Shown: in pieces, positions 51,057-60,216 of the stretch
How the letters are laid out: every line of letters begins with the position of its first letter
Position numbering within the stretch: the first letter of the stretch is position 1
NCBI RefSeq assembly: GCF_030518235.1
Contig: NZ_JAULSA010000014.1
Location: 59,096-123,095, forward strand
Length of the DNA stretch: 64,000 bases
DNA from: Saccharibacillus sp. CPCC 101409
Lineage (GTDB): Bacteria; Bacillota; Bacilli; Paenibacillales; Paenibacillaceae
Direction of reading: 5' to 3'
Notes under the pieces: model-generated
Database searches by the model: none
The model's input: only the letters and a program-made list of their open reading frames with translations
What the model was told of the DNA's origin: nothing
Position numbers and translations under genes: made by a program

Positions 51057-53117
51057 ATGTCGGTAAAAAGAGAGGACGTCGAGAAAATTGTCGAAGCCAT
51101 AGGCGGCAAAGACAATATCGAAGTCGCGACTCACTGCGTAACGCGGCTTCGTTTCTCGCTCGTGGACGAAAGCAGGGTCGATAAGCAGGCGCTGGACGAC
51201 AATGAACTGGCTAAAGGCTATTTTTCCACACAGGGGCAGTTCCAGGTCATTATCGGCCCGGGAATCGTCGACAAGGCTTATGAGGAAATGATAGCGATTA
51301 CCGGAGGCCAGCGGGCGTCCAAGGAAGATGTGAAAGCGGCGGCAATCAAGCATAAGAGTCCGGTGCAGCAGTTTATCAAAACACTGTCCGATATCTTTAT
51401 CCCGCTGCTGCCGGCGCTCGTTACGGCCGGCCTGCTGCTCGGCATCAACAATCTGCTGACCGGGGGCGGAATCTTCTTCGCCGAACGCTCGCTTGTCGAA
51501 GCGTATCCGCAGTGGGCGGATTTCGCGGCCATCGTCAACACGATCGCCAGCACCGCGTTCACCTTCCTGCCTGCGCTGGTCGGCTGGTCGGCGGCAACGA
51601 GATTCGGCGGCAGTCCGCTGCTCGGCGTTGTGCTCGGCTTGATTCTCGTCAATCCGGGCCTGATGAGCGCTTACGAATACGCCAACGCGCTGAACGAAGG
51701 AACGGTGCCGACCTGGAACCTGTTCGGTCTGCATATCAACGCGGTCGGCTATCAGGGACAGGTGCTGCCGATGCTCGTCGCGGCGTATGTGCTGGTCGTG
51801 ATCGAGAAGTGGCTGAACCGGAAAGTACCGGATTCGCTCAAGCTGCTGCTGGTCGCTCCGATCGCGCTGCTCGTGACCGGATTCCTGGCGTTCATCGTGA
51901 TCGGACCGGTTACGTTCACGCTGGGCAACTGGCTGACGGAAGGCGTGGTCTGGCTGTTCGCGACGGTGCCGTGGCTCGGCGGTCTGCTGTACGGCGGATT
52001 GTACGCGCCGCTCGTTATCACGGGCATGCACCATACGTTCCTCGCCGTCGACCTGCAGCTGATCAACTCGGACGCCGCCGGTCACAGCACGTTCCTCTGG
52101 CCGATGCTGGCGCTGTCCAACATCGCGCAGGGCGCCGCGGCGCTGTCGATGATGTTCGTAATCCGCTCGCAGAAAATGAAAAGCCTGTCGGCCACGACTT
52201 CCGTAACCGCCTTCCTCGGCGTTACCGAACCGGCTGTATTCGGCGTCAATGTCCGTTACAAGTATCCGCTGTTCATGGGCATGCTGGGTTCGGCCATCGG
52301 CGGTGTCCTGCTGACGATGAACGACGTCAGAGCGTTCGCCGTCGGCGTCGGCGGCCTGCCGGGCTTCCTGGCGATTAACGTCGGCGACTGGGGGATCTTC
52401 TTTATCGGCATGGCGATCGCGCTGGTCGTTCCGTTTGTCGGCACGCTTGTCTACGGCAAGATCGCGACGCGCAAGCAGATCGCAAGCGGAGAAGCTGTCG
52501 AAGAAGATCTGGCGGACCGCGACGTGAAAAAGGTGGAAAATGCGCAGAGTCCGATTCCGGCTTCCGGAAACGACATTGTGGATCGTCCCGCCGCGGTATC
52601 GGCATCCTCCGCAACGGCGTCGGCCCATCGCGGCGGCATCAACGTGCTCGACCTGCCTTCGCCGATCAAAGGGGAAGCCGTGCTGCTGAGCGCCGTGCCG
52701 GACCCGGCGTTCGCCGAGAAGCAGATGGGCGACGGCATCGCGATCGAACCGAGCGAAGGCAAAGTCTACGCGCCGTTCGACGGCACGGTGGCGCATGTGA
52801 TCGACAAGAGCAAGCACGCGGTCATTCTGGAACATCCGACGGGCGTGCAGATTCTGGTGCATGTCGGCATCGACACCGTCGGACTGAAAGGCAGCGGCTT
52901 TAAAGCGCATGTCGCTACCGGCGATATCGTCGAAGAAGGCCAGGTGCTGCTCGAATTCGATATGGAAGCGATTAAAGCGGCCGGTTATCCGACCATCTCC
53001 CCGGTGATCGTTCCGGTCGGCCAGGATATCGTCGAAAGCGTCGAAGAGATTCCGGGCAGCGCGCGGGACGGCCGAACTCCGGTTCTGCGCATTACGCTGG
53101 CGGAAGTGGGCGTCTGA
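51057..53117 (+). CDS. PTS trehalose-type EIIBC with fused EIIA
   Basis: 686 residues. EIIB (residues 1-85) has the phosphorylation cysteine C27 in ATHCVTRLRF; EIIC (about 110-470) has ten or so membrane segments and the GMHHTFLAVDLQL and TEPAVFGVNVRY signatures of the trehalose/sucrose group, very like B. subtilis TreP. A linker then leads to an EIIA-Glc domain with H587 and the phospho-histidine H602 in VHVGIDTV. TreP of B. subtilis lacks EIIA. No trehalose-6-phosphate hydrolase or GntR regulator is adjacent. ACGGAGATG precedes the ATG at 51057. Confidence 0.88.
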   Translation: MSVKREDVEKIVEAIGGKDNIEVATHCVTRLRFSLVDESRVDKQALDDNELAKGYFSTQGQFQVIIGPGIVDKAYEEMIAITGGQRASKEDVKAAAIKHKSPVQQFIKTLSDIFIPLLPALVTAGLLLGINNLLTGGGIFFAERSLVEAYPQWADFAAIVNTIASTAFTFLPALVGWSAATRFGGSPLLGVVLGLILVNPGLMSAYEYANALNEGTVPTWNLFGLHINAVGYQGQVLPMLVAAYVLVVIEKWLNRKVPDSLKLLLVAPIALLVTGFLAFIVIGPVTFTLGNWLTEGVVWLFATVPWLGGLLYGGLYAPLVITGMHHTFLAVDLQLINSDAAGHSTFLWPMLALSNIAQGAAALSMMFVIRSQKMKSLSATTSVTAFLGVTEPAVFGVNVRYKYPLFMGMLGSAIGGVLLTMNDVRAFAVGVGGLPGFLAINVGDWGIFFIGMAIALVVPFVGTLVYGKIATRKQIASGEAVEEDLADRDVKKVENAQSPIPASGNDIVDRPAAVSASSATASAHRGGINVLDLPSPIKGEAVLLSAVPDPAFAEKQMGDGIAIEPSEGKVYAPFDGTVAHVIDKSKHAVILEHPTGVQILVHVGIDTVGLKGSGFKAHVATGDIVEEGQVLLEFDMEAIKAAGYPTISPVIVPVGQDIVESVEEIPGSARDGRTPVLRITLAEVGV

Positions 53118-53149
53118 TTGTCTTGGAAGTTGAAGTATTCGAACGCGCC

Positions 53150-53199
53150 AAAGAACCTCCATCCTCCGAACAGAAAACGGAGTTGGAGGTTCTTTAATT
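53150..53199. terminator. Bidirectional terminator between PTS and amidohydrolase genes
   Basis: AAAGAACCTCC (53150-53160) pairs with GGAGGTTCTTT (53185-53195) with an inner CTCCG/CGGAG stem. T-rich sequence on both sides suits both convergent genes. Confidence 0.85.
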
Positions 53200-53239
53200 T
53201 TTCGATACCGCTTATCGGTCTATCCGCTTACCGTACCGT

Positions 53240-54118
53240 TCAAAGCTCCCCGATCGCGTCCTTCAACTTCGGAAACACATCCAGCGCGTTTTGATAAAAC
53301 ACATGATGCCAGTATTTCTCCGGAATCAGGTGTTTGACGAAGCGGATATACGAATCAATCGGGATCAGGGGCCAGTCGGTGCCGAAGACCAGTTTGTCGT
53401 AGCGCTCGGCGAAGACGATCGCGCGCTTGAAATGCTCGACATACGTCTGTTCGGTCAGCAGGCGGGTGATCTTGTTGTCGTCGCCGACGATCCAGCCGGA
53501 CAGGTCCGCGTACAGATTCGGATTCTTCTCCAGCATCGCGGCCGTGTCCATGACCCAGGGATCGCCGAGGTGGCAGATCATAAACGTAAGATCGCGGTGG
53601 GCCAGCAGCGCTTCTTCCATCGACAGCGGATGCGAGTATTTCAGCAGGCCGCGGTCCGAATACGTCAGGCCGCCGTGGATCACGACCGGCAGCTTGTAGG
53701 TGGACGCGAGCTCGTATACAGGATCGTAGATCGGATCGTTGACCGCAAAATGGTAGTAGCCCGCATACAGCTTGATGCCGACCGTTTTCGGATGCCGAAG
53801 CGAGATTTCCAGCGCTTCGAGCTGGCCCGGCTTCCGCAGCGTATGCGGATTGATGCCGGCGCACTCGAATACGTTTGCGGGCAGGCTGTCCAGCGTGCCT
53901 CCGTTCAGGTCGAGCCCCATCGGATTGGCGGCGGCGTTGTCCGGGAATCCGCCCGGGGCGGTCTCCGTTACGCCCATGCCGACGGCGGCCACCACGTTCG
54001 CGCGCCGGAATTCGTCTTCCAGCCCCTCGGGCGTATAGCTGAGCAGCGACACTTCGTCCGCGGTCTGGCGGAAACTTTCGATATCCGAATAGTGGATATG
54101 GGCGTCGATGATTTTCAT
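53240..54118 (-). CDS. Amidohydrolase-family TIM-barrel protein
   Basis: 292 residues. Metal-binding motifs of the amidohydrolase superfamily are visible: DAHIHY at the N-terminus, GIKLY with its lysine, VIHGG, ICHLGDP and the catalytic aspartate in VFGTDWP. The amidohydrolase 2 group often includes decarboxylases and lactonases; the substrate is unknown. GGAGGA precedes the minus-strand ATG. It is the second gene of a two-gene operon with the large GNAT fusion, 49 bases upstream. Confidence 0.85.
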   Translation of the reverse strand: MKIIDAHIHYSDIESFRQTADEVSLLSYTPEGLEDEFRRANVVAAVGMGVTETAPGGFPDNAAANPMGLDLNGGTLDSLPANVFECAGINPHTLRKPGQLEALEISLRHPKTVGIKLYAGYYHFAVNDPIYDPVYELASTYKLPVVIHGGLTYSDRGLLKYSHPLSMEEALLAHRDLTFMICHLGDPWVMDTAAMLEKNPNLYADLSGWIVGDDNKITRLLTEQTYVEHFKRAIVFAERYDKLVFGTDWPLIPIDSYIRFVKHLIPEKYWHHVFYQNALDVFPKLKDAIGEL

Positions 54119-54167
54119 GGATGATTGTCCTCCTCGGGATGAAATCGGCCGTTCAAAGACCTTTACC

Positions 54168-57100
54168 TTAAATCTGCGCTTGGTCCGGGTCGAACACGAT
54201 TCCGCGCAGATTGTCCAACGCAGCGTCGTCCGGATCGAGGTCGGTCAGAATATGAAAATGCGGACGGGTAAAGCTGCGCGCGCCGCTGCGTCCGTCGAAG
54301 CGGTCGACCCATCCGACGATCGACAGCGCATTGTCCAGTTCGACAAACTGCCGATCTCCGCCAAGATGTCCCGGAGCGACGATCAGCCGTTCCGGCCGCT
54401 CCGCCGATTCGACCCGCAGCATCCCTTCGAAAGAACTGCCGATATCGTAGCGTCCGGCTTTGTAGACCACGGCTTCTCCGGCGGCGTCGCGGACGACGAA
54501 ACGGCTTTCCCCCAAACTATCCGAAGCGGAGTAGCTGACGTCGCTGGAGAAGAACGGCTCTTTCAGCGGAAGGCCGCCCGACTGTTCGACCAGCACCGTA
54601 TGTGCCATCACCGGCGCGCCCGGCAGCAGCAGGAAGTAATGATGGAAGCGCAATCCTTGGAACTTCTTGTTTTGACGGATATCCACGCCGACGCGGATGC
54701 CTGTCCAGAGATTGCCGAGGCTGTCGCGCAGCTCGGCGAATGCGCCGTCGATCGTTTCTTCGGCGATCGTGCGCGGCGTAAGTCCCGCCGGCGTTCCGGC
54801 GATTCCGCCGAACCACGGATTCCAGAACGATCTCGGTCCCGCCTGCGGGAACGAGGAGTCCAGCCACTCGCGGCCGCGGTAGCGCAGCGAGAACAAGGAC
54901 GGTCCGTATTCCGGACAGGACCGGATCGTCAGCGGGCCGTTCTCGGCGGCCAGCACGGTCATGCCGTGCTCGGTCTCGGTGAAGGTGCGCACCGGCCGGT
55001 CGGCCGCGTCCGCCAGCGGGAACACGAGCGACGAGCGCTTGAATGCGTAAGCGTCCATATCGAAATCGAAGCGGACGATATCCGCTTCGGGACGTTCCGA
55101 CAAGGTCAGCTCCGCCGACACCCGGCGAAGTTCCTGCGCCGGTTCCGCCGCCAGCAGGGCCGGCACGACAGTGCCGCGGTCCGCGGCGATCCGCAGGCTG
55201 CCGTTCAGATTCAATTCTTTGACTTCGGCCAGCTCGGCGGTAAAAGCGGCAGGCAGAAACGGATTCCCGCCGTTCAGCACTCCGGTCATATGGTCGGCGA
55301 TCAGCGCCGGCCGCCGGGCTTCGTCGCCACCCTTCGGTTCGCCGGGACCCGCTCCGATACGCGGCGCGTAAGGGAACGCCGCCTGCGGAGACAGCTCCTC
55401 GCGGCCCAGAGCGAACGCGCGGAACCTGCGCCAATCCGCCGAAGTGCCTGCCTGGAAGATCAGCGGCAGCGTGTCCGCCGCGTCGCCCGGCGCCAGCCCG
55501 CCGACCGGCTGAAGGAACGCGTACCGGTAACGGTCGCGTACCGGGTACAGCTCGCGCGGCCAGACCAGGCCGCTGCAGCCTTCCGGCGAGCGGAAAAACA
55601 TCCAGTTTTCGCTCAGCCGCTTCGTATCCCAGTATTTAATGCCAAAAGTGTTCGCTCCCGTCCGAAGATCGAGGAACGCGCCGTCGTAAGGCAGCAACGC
55701 TTCGCCGACCGAGACCGGCACCAGCTGCTTGAGCCGAAGGTCATCCGGCAGAGGCGCGCCGGACAGATTGACGATACGATGACGATAATTCAGCACGCCG
55801 CCTCGGCTCAGCTCGGCGATCAGCGTCAGCCGCACTTCGTAAGGCTCATGAAGCCCGTAGTCCGCTTCGAGCACGGCGGCTTCGCCGCGCCGCAGCAGCC
55901 TAACATCCGACGGTTTTACTTCGCCGAAGCGGTCGCTGAACGGCGGACCCAGCTTTGGAAACGGCAGCCAGAACGGCGCCCGGTCCTGTCCGGCCATGCG
56001 CAGCTGGAGCTGGTTATCGTTCTTGAACAGGTGGATTGTCGCTCTTCCCGCGCCCGCAATCCACTCCGAACGGGTTTCTCCGAAGAATACGCTGTCCGTC
56101 CCAGGGAATCTCGCTTCCAGTTCTCCTTGAACCCGCAGCGTCCGCCCGCCGGTTCGAACCGAGATATCGGCGGATTTGCCCAGCACGCCGGGCTGAAGAA
56201 TACGCCCGCGAACGGGCACGGTGCCGCGCCCGTTTTCCGGCAGAGTCAATGTCAGCTCTTTCGGTTCGAACGCGATCACATCCGAATCCGGCAGCGACAG
56301 CGTCAGTTCGGTTTCCTGCGGAAAGCGGCTTTCGATTCCCAGCTGCAGCTGTACTTCGTCGCCGGGGTGGAAGACCGCCGCGGAGGCGTGCAGACCGAGC
56401 TCGACCGGGAAAACGGGCGCGACGCCGGTCTTGAACGAAGCGCGCCGCCCGTTGATGACGAGCTGCGCTTCGACGCCGGGATGGGTGCGCCAGACGCTGG
56501 GCTCTTTGTCCGACACTTCCAGCTCGAACGTCCCGCGAATCTCGCGGACGCCGCCGGCTTCCGGAACCGAGACCTTTTCGCTCAGCTCGAAGCCGATTCC
56601 TTTGCCGCCGCGTCCTTCGACGCTCACGGTCAGCGGCGCGCCGCTTTTGTTGACGATCCGGTACGCGACCGGATAAGCGGCGCCGAACGGCAGCCGGTGG
56701 CGCTCGACGATCGTCTCCACGCTGTAGTCGTCCGTTTCGATCTTCCGCAGACCGCGTCCGGAGCGCTCGTACTGCATCGACAGCGAGCGTCCGTCTTTTT
56801 CCCAGACATATGTATAGAAATCGAAGCCGTCCGCACGTTCGCCGTCGGGTTTCAGCGCGAGTTCCCGTTTGCCGTCATTGTACCAGTCCGCGCTTTCGAA
56901 GAATGCCGATACCGCTTCGGTCTTGAGCACCGACGGGATAAAGTTCATCAGATGCGTCGTTTCGTCGCGCTTTTCCCAGAAAAAGCCGCATTTCTTGTAC
57001 GCCGGCACCGCCTTCGTATTGCCCGCCCAGGTGTACAGGTCGAGCCTCGGCCAGTCCAGCTCGATCGTGCGGCGGACCGCGTTGAGGATCAGCGCTTTGC

Positions 57101-57395
57101 CGACTTTTTGCCCGTGATAGTCCGGCCGGACGTTCAGCAGCGGGATGTACATCGCGCCTTCGTCCTCCTGGTAATAAGAAAAGCTGCAAAAACCGGCTAC
57201 CGTATCGCCGTCCACGGCGAGAAACGTTTGCAGGTCGGTGCTTTTGCTTTGTTCCTCCCAAATATCCGCTTCGGTGCGAATAAACGCGTCCCCGCCCCAG
57301 CTTTCGCCGCTGACATTCCACATTTCCGCCAGGGAAGCGGCATATTTCGGCTCGAATTCGACGATCCGGATGTTTCCTTTTGCATGGGTATTCAT
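54168..57395 (-). CDS. GNAT acetyltransferase fused to large beta-rich protein
   Basis: 1,075 residues from the ATG at 57395, seven bases after GGGAGG on the minus strand. Residues 1-160 are a GNAT domain (WNVSGESWGGDAF, FCSFSYYQEDEGAMYIPLLNV, and HGQKVGKAL for acetyl-CoA). Residues from about 240 onward are long beta-sandwich-like strands, without signal peptide, membrane segments or recognised catalytic motifs; parts resemble the beta domains of cytoplasmic glycosidases or galactose mutarotase. The role is unknown; a sugar- or glycoconjugate-modifying enzyme is a guess. A long open frame on the opposite strand is an artefact of codon bias. Confidence 0.75.
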   Translation of the reverse strand: MNTHAKGNIRIVEFEPKYAASLAEMWNVSGESWGGDAFIRTEADIWEEQSKSTDLQTFLAVDGDTVAGFCSFSYYQEDEGAMYIPLLNVRPDYHGQKVGKALILNAVRRTIELDWPRLDLYTWAGNTKAVPAYKKCGFFWEKRDETTHLMNFIPSVLKTEAVSAFFESADWYNDGKRELALKPDGERADGFDFYTYVWEKDGRSLSMQYERSGRGLRKIETDDYSVETIVERHRLPFGAAYPVAYRIVNKSGAPLTVSVEGRGGKGIGFELSEKVSVPEAGGVREIRGTFELEVSDKEPSVWRTHPGVEAQLVINGRRASFKTGVAPVFPVELGLHASAAVFHPGDEVQLQLGIESRFPQETELTLSLPDSDVIAFEPKELTLTLPENGRGTVPVRGRILQPGVLGKSADISVRTGGRTLRVQGELEARFPGTDSVFFGETRSEWIAGAGRATIHLFKNDNQLQLRMAGQDRAPFWLPFPKLGPPFSDRFGEVKPSDVRLLRRGEAAVLEADYGLHEPYEVRLTLIAELSRGGVLNYRHRIVNLSGAPLPDDLRLKQLVPVSVGEALLPYDGAFLDLRTGANTFGIKYWDTKRLSENWMFFRSPEGCSGLVWPRELYPVRDRYRYAFLQPVGGLAPGDAADTLPLIFQAGTSADWRRFRAFALGREELSPQAAFPYAPRIGAGPGEPKGGDEARRPALIADHMTGVLNGGNPFLPAAFTAELAEVKELNLNGSLRIAADRGTVVPALLAAEPAQELRRVSAELTLSERPEADIVRFDFDMDAYAFKRSSLVFPLADAADRPVRTFTETEHGMTVLAAENGPLTIRSCPEYGPSLFSLRYRGREWLDSSFPQAGPRSFWNPWFGGIAGTPAGLTPRTIAEETIDGAFAELRDSLGNLWTGIRVGVDIRQNKKFQGLRFHHYFLLLPGAPVMAHTVLVEQSGGLPLKEPFFSSDVSYSASDSLGESRFVVRDAAGEAVVYKAGRYDIGSSFEGMLRVESAERPERLIVAPGHLGGDRQFVELDNALSIVGWVDRFDGRSGARSFTRPHFHILTDLDPDDAALDNLRGIVFDPDQAQI

Positions 57396-57530
57396 AAACT
57401 GCCTCCCTGCTGCATAAGCTTGAATTGGGATTCCTTGCCTATTCGTTATTATAAACCGGAAGGGAGGAAGGTTCCAAGTAGACGGGCGGAGACTTTTTTT
57501 CGGGTGCCGCAAGTTTTCTTTTTTCAAGCG

Positions 57531-57567
57531 AGAAAGCGTTTACTATTTATCTGTTTAGACGTAAAAT
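57531..57567 (+). promoter_or_regulatory. Promoter and cre-like site before CBS gene
   Basis: TTTACT (57539-57544) and TAAAAT (57562-57567) are 17 bases apart. The -35 overlaps AGAAAGCGTTTACT (57531-57544), close to the CcpA consensus except for both ends. The site also lies upstream of the divergent GNAT-fusion operon. Confidence 0.45.
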
Positions 57568-57629
57568 AAAGGTATAACCCCAGACGGGGCTTGAAATTTC
57601 ATCTTAATTATAGAAAGAGGGAGACAAAG

Positions 57630-58103
57630 ATGAAGGTTCGGGACTTTATGATCAAAGATGTGCATACCGTCAATCAGGACGCGACGCTTGCGAATGTGCT
57701 GCAGCTGTTTGTGGCGAAAAGGATCAACGGCGCGCCGGTGGTCGATTCGGAAGGCCGGCTGGTCGGCATGGTCAGCGACGGCGATATTCTGCGCCATATC
57801 AACCCGCAGCGGCAGACGGTTTACGACATGTTCAGCTACGTGATCGTCAGTCAGCCGGAAGAACTGGCGGAAGCGCTGGCGTACAAAGTGCACGGCGCGG
57901 CCAAGAAGATTATGAAGAAGAACGTGCAGGCGGTGAGTCCCGATCAGGATCTGGAAGAAGCGCTGGGCATCCTGGCCAAGCATCATTTCAAGAAACTCCC
58001 TGTCGTCAACGATAAAAAAGAAGTGGTCGGCGTGATCAGCCGCGGCGATCTGCTCAAGCAGATCGCGGACCGGATCGCCGAACTGAAACTTGTAAACAGC
58101 TGA
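57630..58103 (+). CDS. CBS-domain pair protein
   Basis: 157 residues, two tandem CBS repeats: VRDFMIKDVHTVNQDATLANVLQLF and a second from AKKIMKKNVQAVSPDQDLEEAL, each with the G-V-(I/V)-S-x-G-D ending (GMVSDGDILR, GVISRGDLLK). CBS pairs bind adenosine nucleotides and act as energy sensors. AGAAAGAGGGAGA precedes the ATG at 57630. It is followed by cyclic di-GMP genes and could serve them, though it has its own promoter and terminator. Confidence 0.85.
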   Translation: MKVRDFMIKDVHTVNQDATLANVLQLFVAKRINGAPVVDSEGRLVGMVSDGDILRHINPQRQTVYDMFSYVIVSQPEELAEALAYKVHGAAKKIMKKNVQAVSPDQDLEEALGILAKHHFKKLPVVNDKKEVVGVISRGDLLKQIADRIAELKLVNS

Positions 58104-58179
58104 TCCGATTGAGATCGTGCCGTTGTCGGACGCCGCGAAGCACAAGTAGTTTCGCCCGGACGACACCGCCGAGGCTCGC

Positions 58180-58224
58180 GCCCGCTCCTTGTCGCCGTTC
58201 CCGGCGCTTTGGAGCGGGCTTTTG
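58180..58224 (+). terminator. Intrinsic terminator after CBS gene
   Basis: GCCCGCTCC (58180-58188) and GGAGCGGGC (58211-58219) form a perfect stem, followed by TTTT. It separates the CBS gene from the EAL gene. Confidence 0.7.
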
Positions 58225-58377
58225 CGTATGCGCTCGTTTGCCCGGTATTTCGCTTCGGATTTACGCCGATTTTACATGCCGTTGACGTTCGCCGGGAAAG
58301 CGGGTGGTAAGATGGAGTCATAAAGGCAGAGGTGCTTGACCCAGGCCTTGATTCCACAGATTGCAAAGGTGAACGAC

Positions 58378-59229
58378 ATGAAACTTCCGCTTTTTTCGCG
58401 TGCGCAGCAGAGCGGCTTTTCCTCCGGGCTGGCCGATGCGCTCGAAACGCTTCAATCCTCGATCCGTCATTACGGCATGTCCCGCGAACTGTACCGGATT
58501 ATCCGGGAACGCCGCCTGTCGACGGTGTTTCAACCTATCCTTAATCTTCAGGACGGAAGCTGTCTCGGTTACGAGGTGCTGAACCGGCCGCCGGCTTCCC
58601 GCTATTTTCCGAACACCGAATCTTTTTACGACTATATCGGCCGGACCAAACGCGTCTTCGAATTCGAACGCTACTGCCGGGAGACGTCGTTCGAGCGCTT
58701 TGAGTCCGCCAGACGGCTGGCGCGCCTTCCCGGCGAGAAGTCCAGCGAAGTCCTGTTTGTCAACGTCCATCCGCAGGTGCTGTCGGACGCCGCTTATCGC
58801 AGCGGGGAAACGGTGCGGATGCTGGAAAAATACCGGATTCCGCCCGGGCGCGTGGTGTTCGAGCTGACCGAGAAGCAGGCCGTAACCGATTATGCCCAGT
58901 TCGAACGCGTGCTGTCGAATTATCGGGCGCAGGGCTTCCGCATTGCGATCGACGACGCCGGTTCGGGCTACAGCAGCCTCAAAGCGATCGTCAGCCTGCG
59001 GCCCGAGTTTATCAAGCTGGACAAGTCGCTGATTCGCGATCTGCATCTGCACGAAGACCAGCGCCGCATGGTCAAGCTGCTTCAGGAATTCGCGGAAGGT
59101 TCGGGAACGTCGATCATTGCGGAAGGCATCGAGCACGGGGCCGAAGCGGAATTTCTGATCCAAGAAGGCATCGGGTACGGCCAGGGGTATGCGATCGGAC
59201 GCCCGTCACCGGAGTTGATGCCGAGGTAG
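58378..59229 (+). CDS. EAL-domain cyclic di-GMP phosphodiesterase
   Basis: 283 residues: a short N-terminal helix, then an EAL domain with GYEVLNR as the signature, LFVNVHP, FELTEK, IAIDDAGSGYSS, FIKLDKSL and IIAEGIE, ending in GYGQGYAIGRP. All catalytic metal ligands expected of active EAL phosphodiesterases are present, although the eponymous motif reads EVL. It should hydrolyse cyclic di-GMP. The ATG at 58378 has AAAGGTGA upstream; an earlier in-frame TTG at 58336 has none. The next gene begins 18 bases downstream. Confidence 0.9.
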   Translation: MKLPLFSRAQQSGFSSGLADALETLQSSIRHYGMSRELYRIIRERRLSTVFQPILNLQDGSCLGYEVLNRPPASRYFPNTESFYDYIGRTKRVFEFERYCRETSFERFESARRLARLPGEKSSEVLFVNVHPQVLSDAAYRSGETVRMLEKYRIPPGRVVFELTEKQAVTDYAQFERVLSNYRAQGFRIAIDDAGSGYSSLKAIVSLRPEFIKLDKSLIRDLHLHEDQRRMVKLLQEFAEGSGTSIIAEGIEHGAEAEFLIQEGIGYGQGYAIGRPSPELMPR

Positions 59230-59247
59230 AGACAGGAGGAGCAGCGG

Positions 59248-60216
59248 GTGTTGACGAAGATCGGAGAGATCGCCGAGACGGTTCCCGTCGTCGGCGCGAG
59301 TACGAAATGCGAAGCGGTAAGCGAGCTGTTCACCCGCAATCCCAGGCTGGAGGGGATCGTCGTCGCCGTCGAGAACGGATCGCCGCAGCTGATGATGCGC
59401 ATTCATTTCTACCAGCAGATCGGAACGCGCTACGGATTTACGCTGTATATGAACCGTCCCGTCAGCGAGCTGGCGAATCGGAACCCGCTGCTCGTCGACG
59501 AGTCGGAGCCGATCACCGAAGTCAGCCTCAAAGCGATGAACCGCCCCGACGAGCAGCTGTACGACCTGGTGCTCGTCATGCGCGGAGCCCGGCTGAGCGG
59601 CGTCGTCAGCGTGCGCCTTCTGCTGCTGTCCGTCGCGGAGGTGCGCACGCAGATGGCGACCTTTATGAACCCGCTGACCGGGCTGCCCGGCAACCGGATT
59701 ATCGAAGACCGGCTTCGGCAGATGCTGGGGCTTGAGAAGTTCAGCGTGCTGTATCTCGATCTGGATCATTTCAAATCGTACAACGACAGCTACGGATTCA
59801 AACAGGGCGACCTGCTGATCCAGTCGACGGCCAATCTGCTGAGCGGGCTGTTCGCCGGACGCTCCGATACGTTTCTCGGTCATATCGGAGGCGACGACTA
59901 TATTGCCGTCCTGCATCATCACGAATACGAAATTTCCTGCGCGCAGGCGATTGCCCGGTTCGAACAGATGAAGCGGGAATTTTACCGGGCGGAAGATCTG
60001 CTGCGCGGCTTCGTAACGGGCGAGAACCGCGCCGGCGTGTACGAACCGATTCCGCTCGTTTCACTGTCGATCGCCGTCGTGACCAACCGGATGCGATCCT
60101 ACGATTCGATCGACGAGATTGTGGAAGAAGCGGCGCGGATCAAGAAAAGATGCAAAGCGGTGCCGGGCAGCATCGTGTTTGCGGATAACGAAACGGCGGT
60201 GTGCTCGAACTTTTGA
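59248..60216 (+). CDS. CBS-GGDEF-like protein with GGDDY site
   Basis: 322 residues from a GTG with AGGAGG eight bases upstream. The N-terminal 125 residues look like a CBS pair (VPVVGASTKCEAVSELF and LVDESEPITEVSLKAM). From about residue 145 a GGDEF domain follows (NPLTGLPGN, FSVLYLDLDHFKSYND), but the active-site loop reads HIGGDDYIAV rather than GGDEF; aspartate and phenylalanine-to-tyrosine changes may reduce or abolish cyclase activity. With the EAL protein just upstream it recreates the EAL-CBS-GGDEF order of many single-chain regulators. Confidence 0.85.
   Translation: MLTKIGEIAETVPVVGASTKCEAVSELFTRNPRLEGIVVAVENGSPQLMMRIHFYQQIGTRYGFTLYMNRPVSELANRNPLLVDESEPITEVSLKAMNRPDEQLYDLVLVMRGARLSGVVSVRLLLLSVAEVRTQMATFMNPLTGLPGNRIIEDRLRQMLGLEKFSVLYLDLDHFKSYNDSYGFKQGDLLIQSTANLLSGLFAGRSDTFLGHIGGDDYIAVLHHHEYEISCAQAIARFEQMKREFYRAEDLLRGFVTGENRAGVYEPIPLVSLSIAVVTNRMRSYDSIDEIVEEAARIKKRCKAVPGSIVFADNETAVCSNF

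Noticed and set aside
54108..57569. Long open frame on the plus strand opposite the GNAT fusion
   Set aside because: Its product is rich in Arg, His, Gln and Val without any domain, whereas the minus frame has a GNAT domain and ribosome binding site. High-GC codon bias commonly leaves the antisense frame open.
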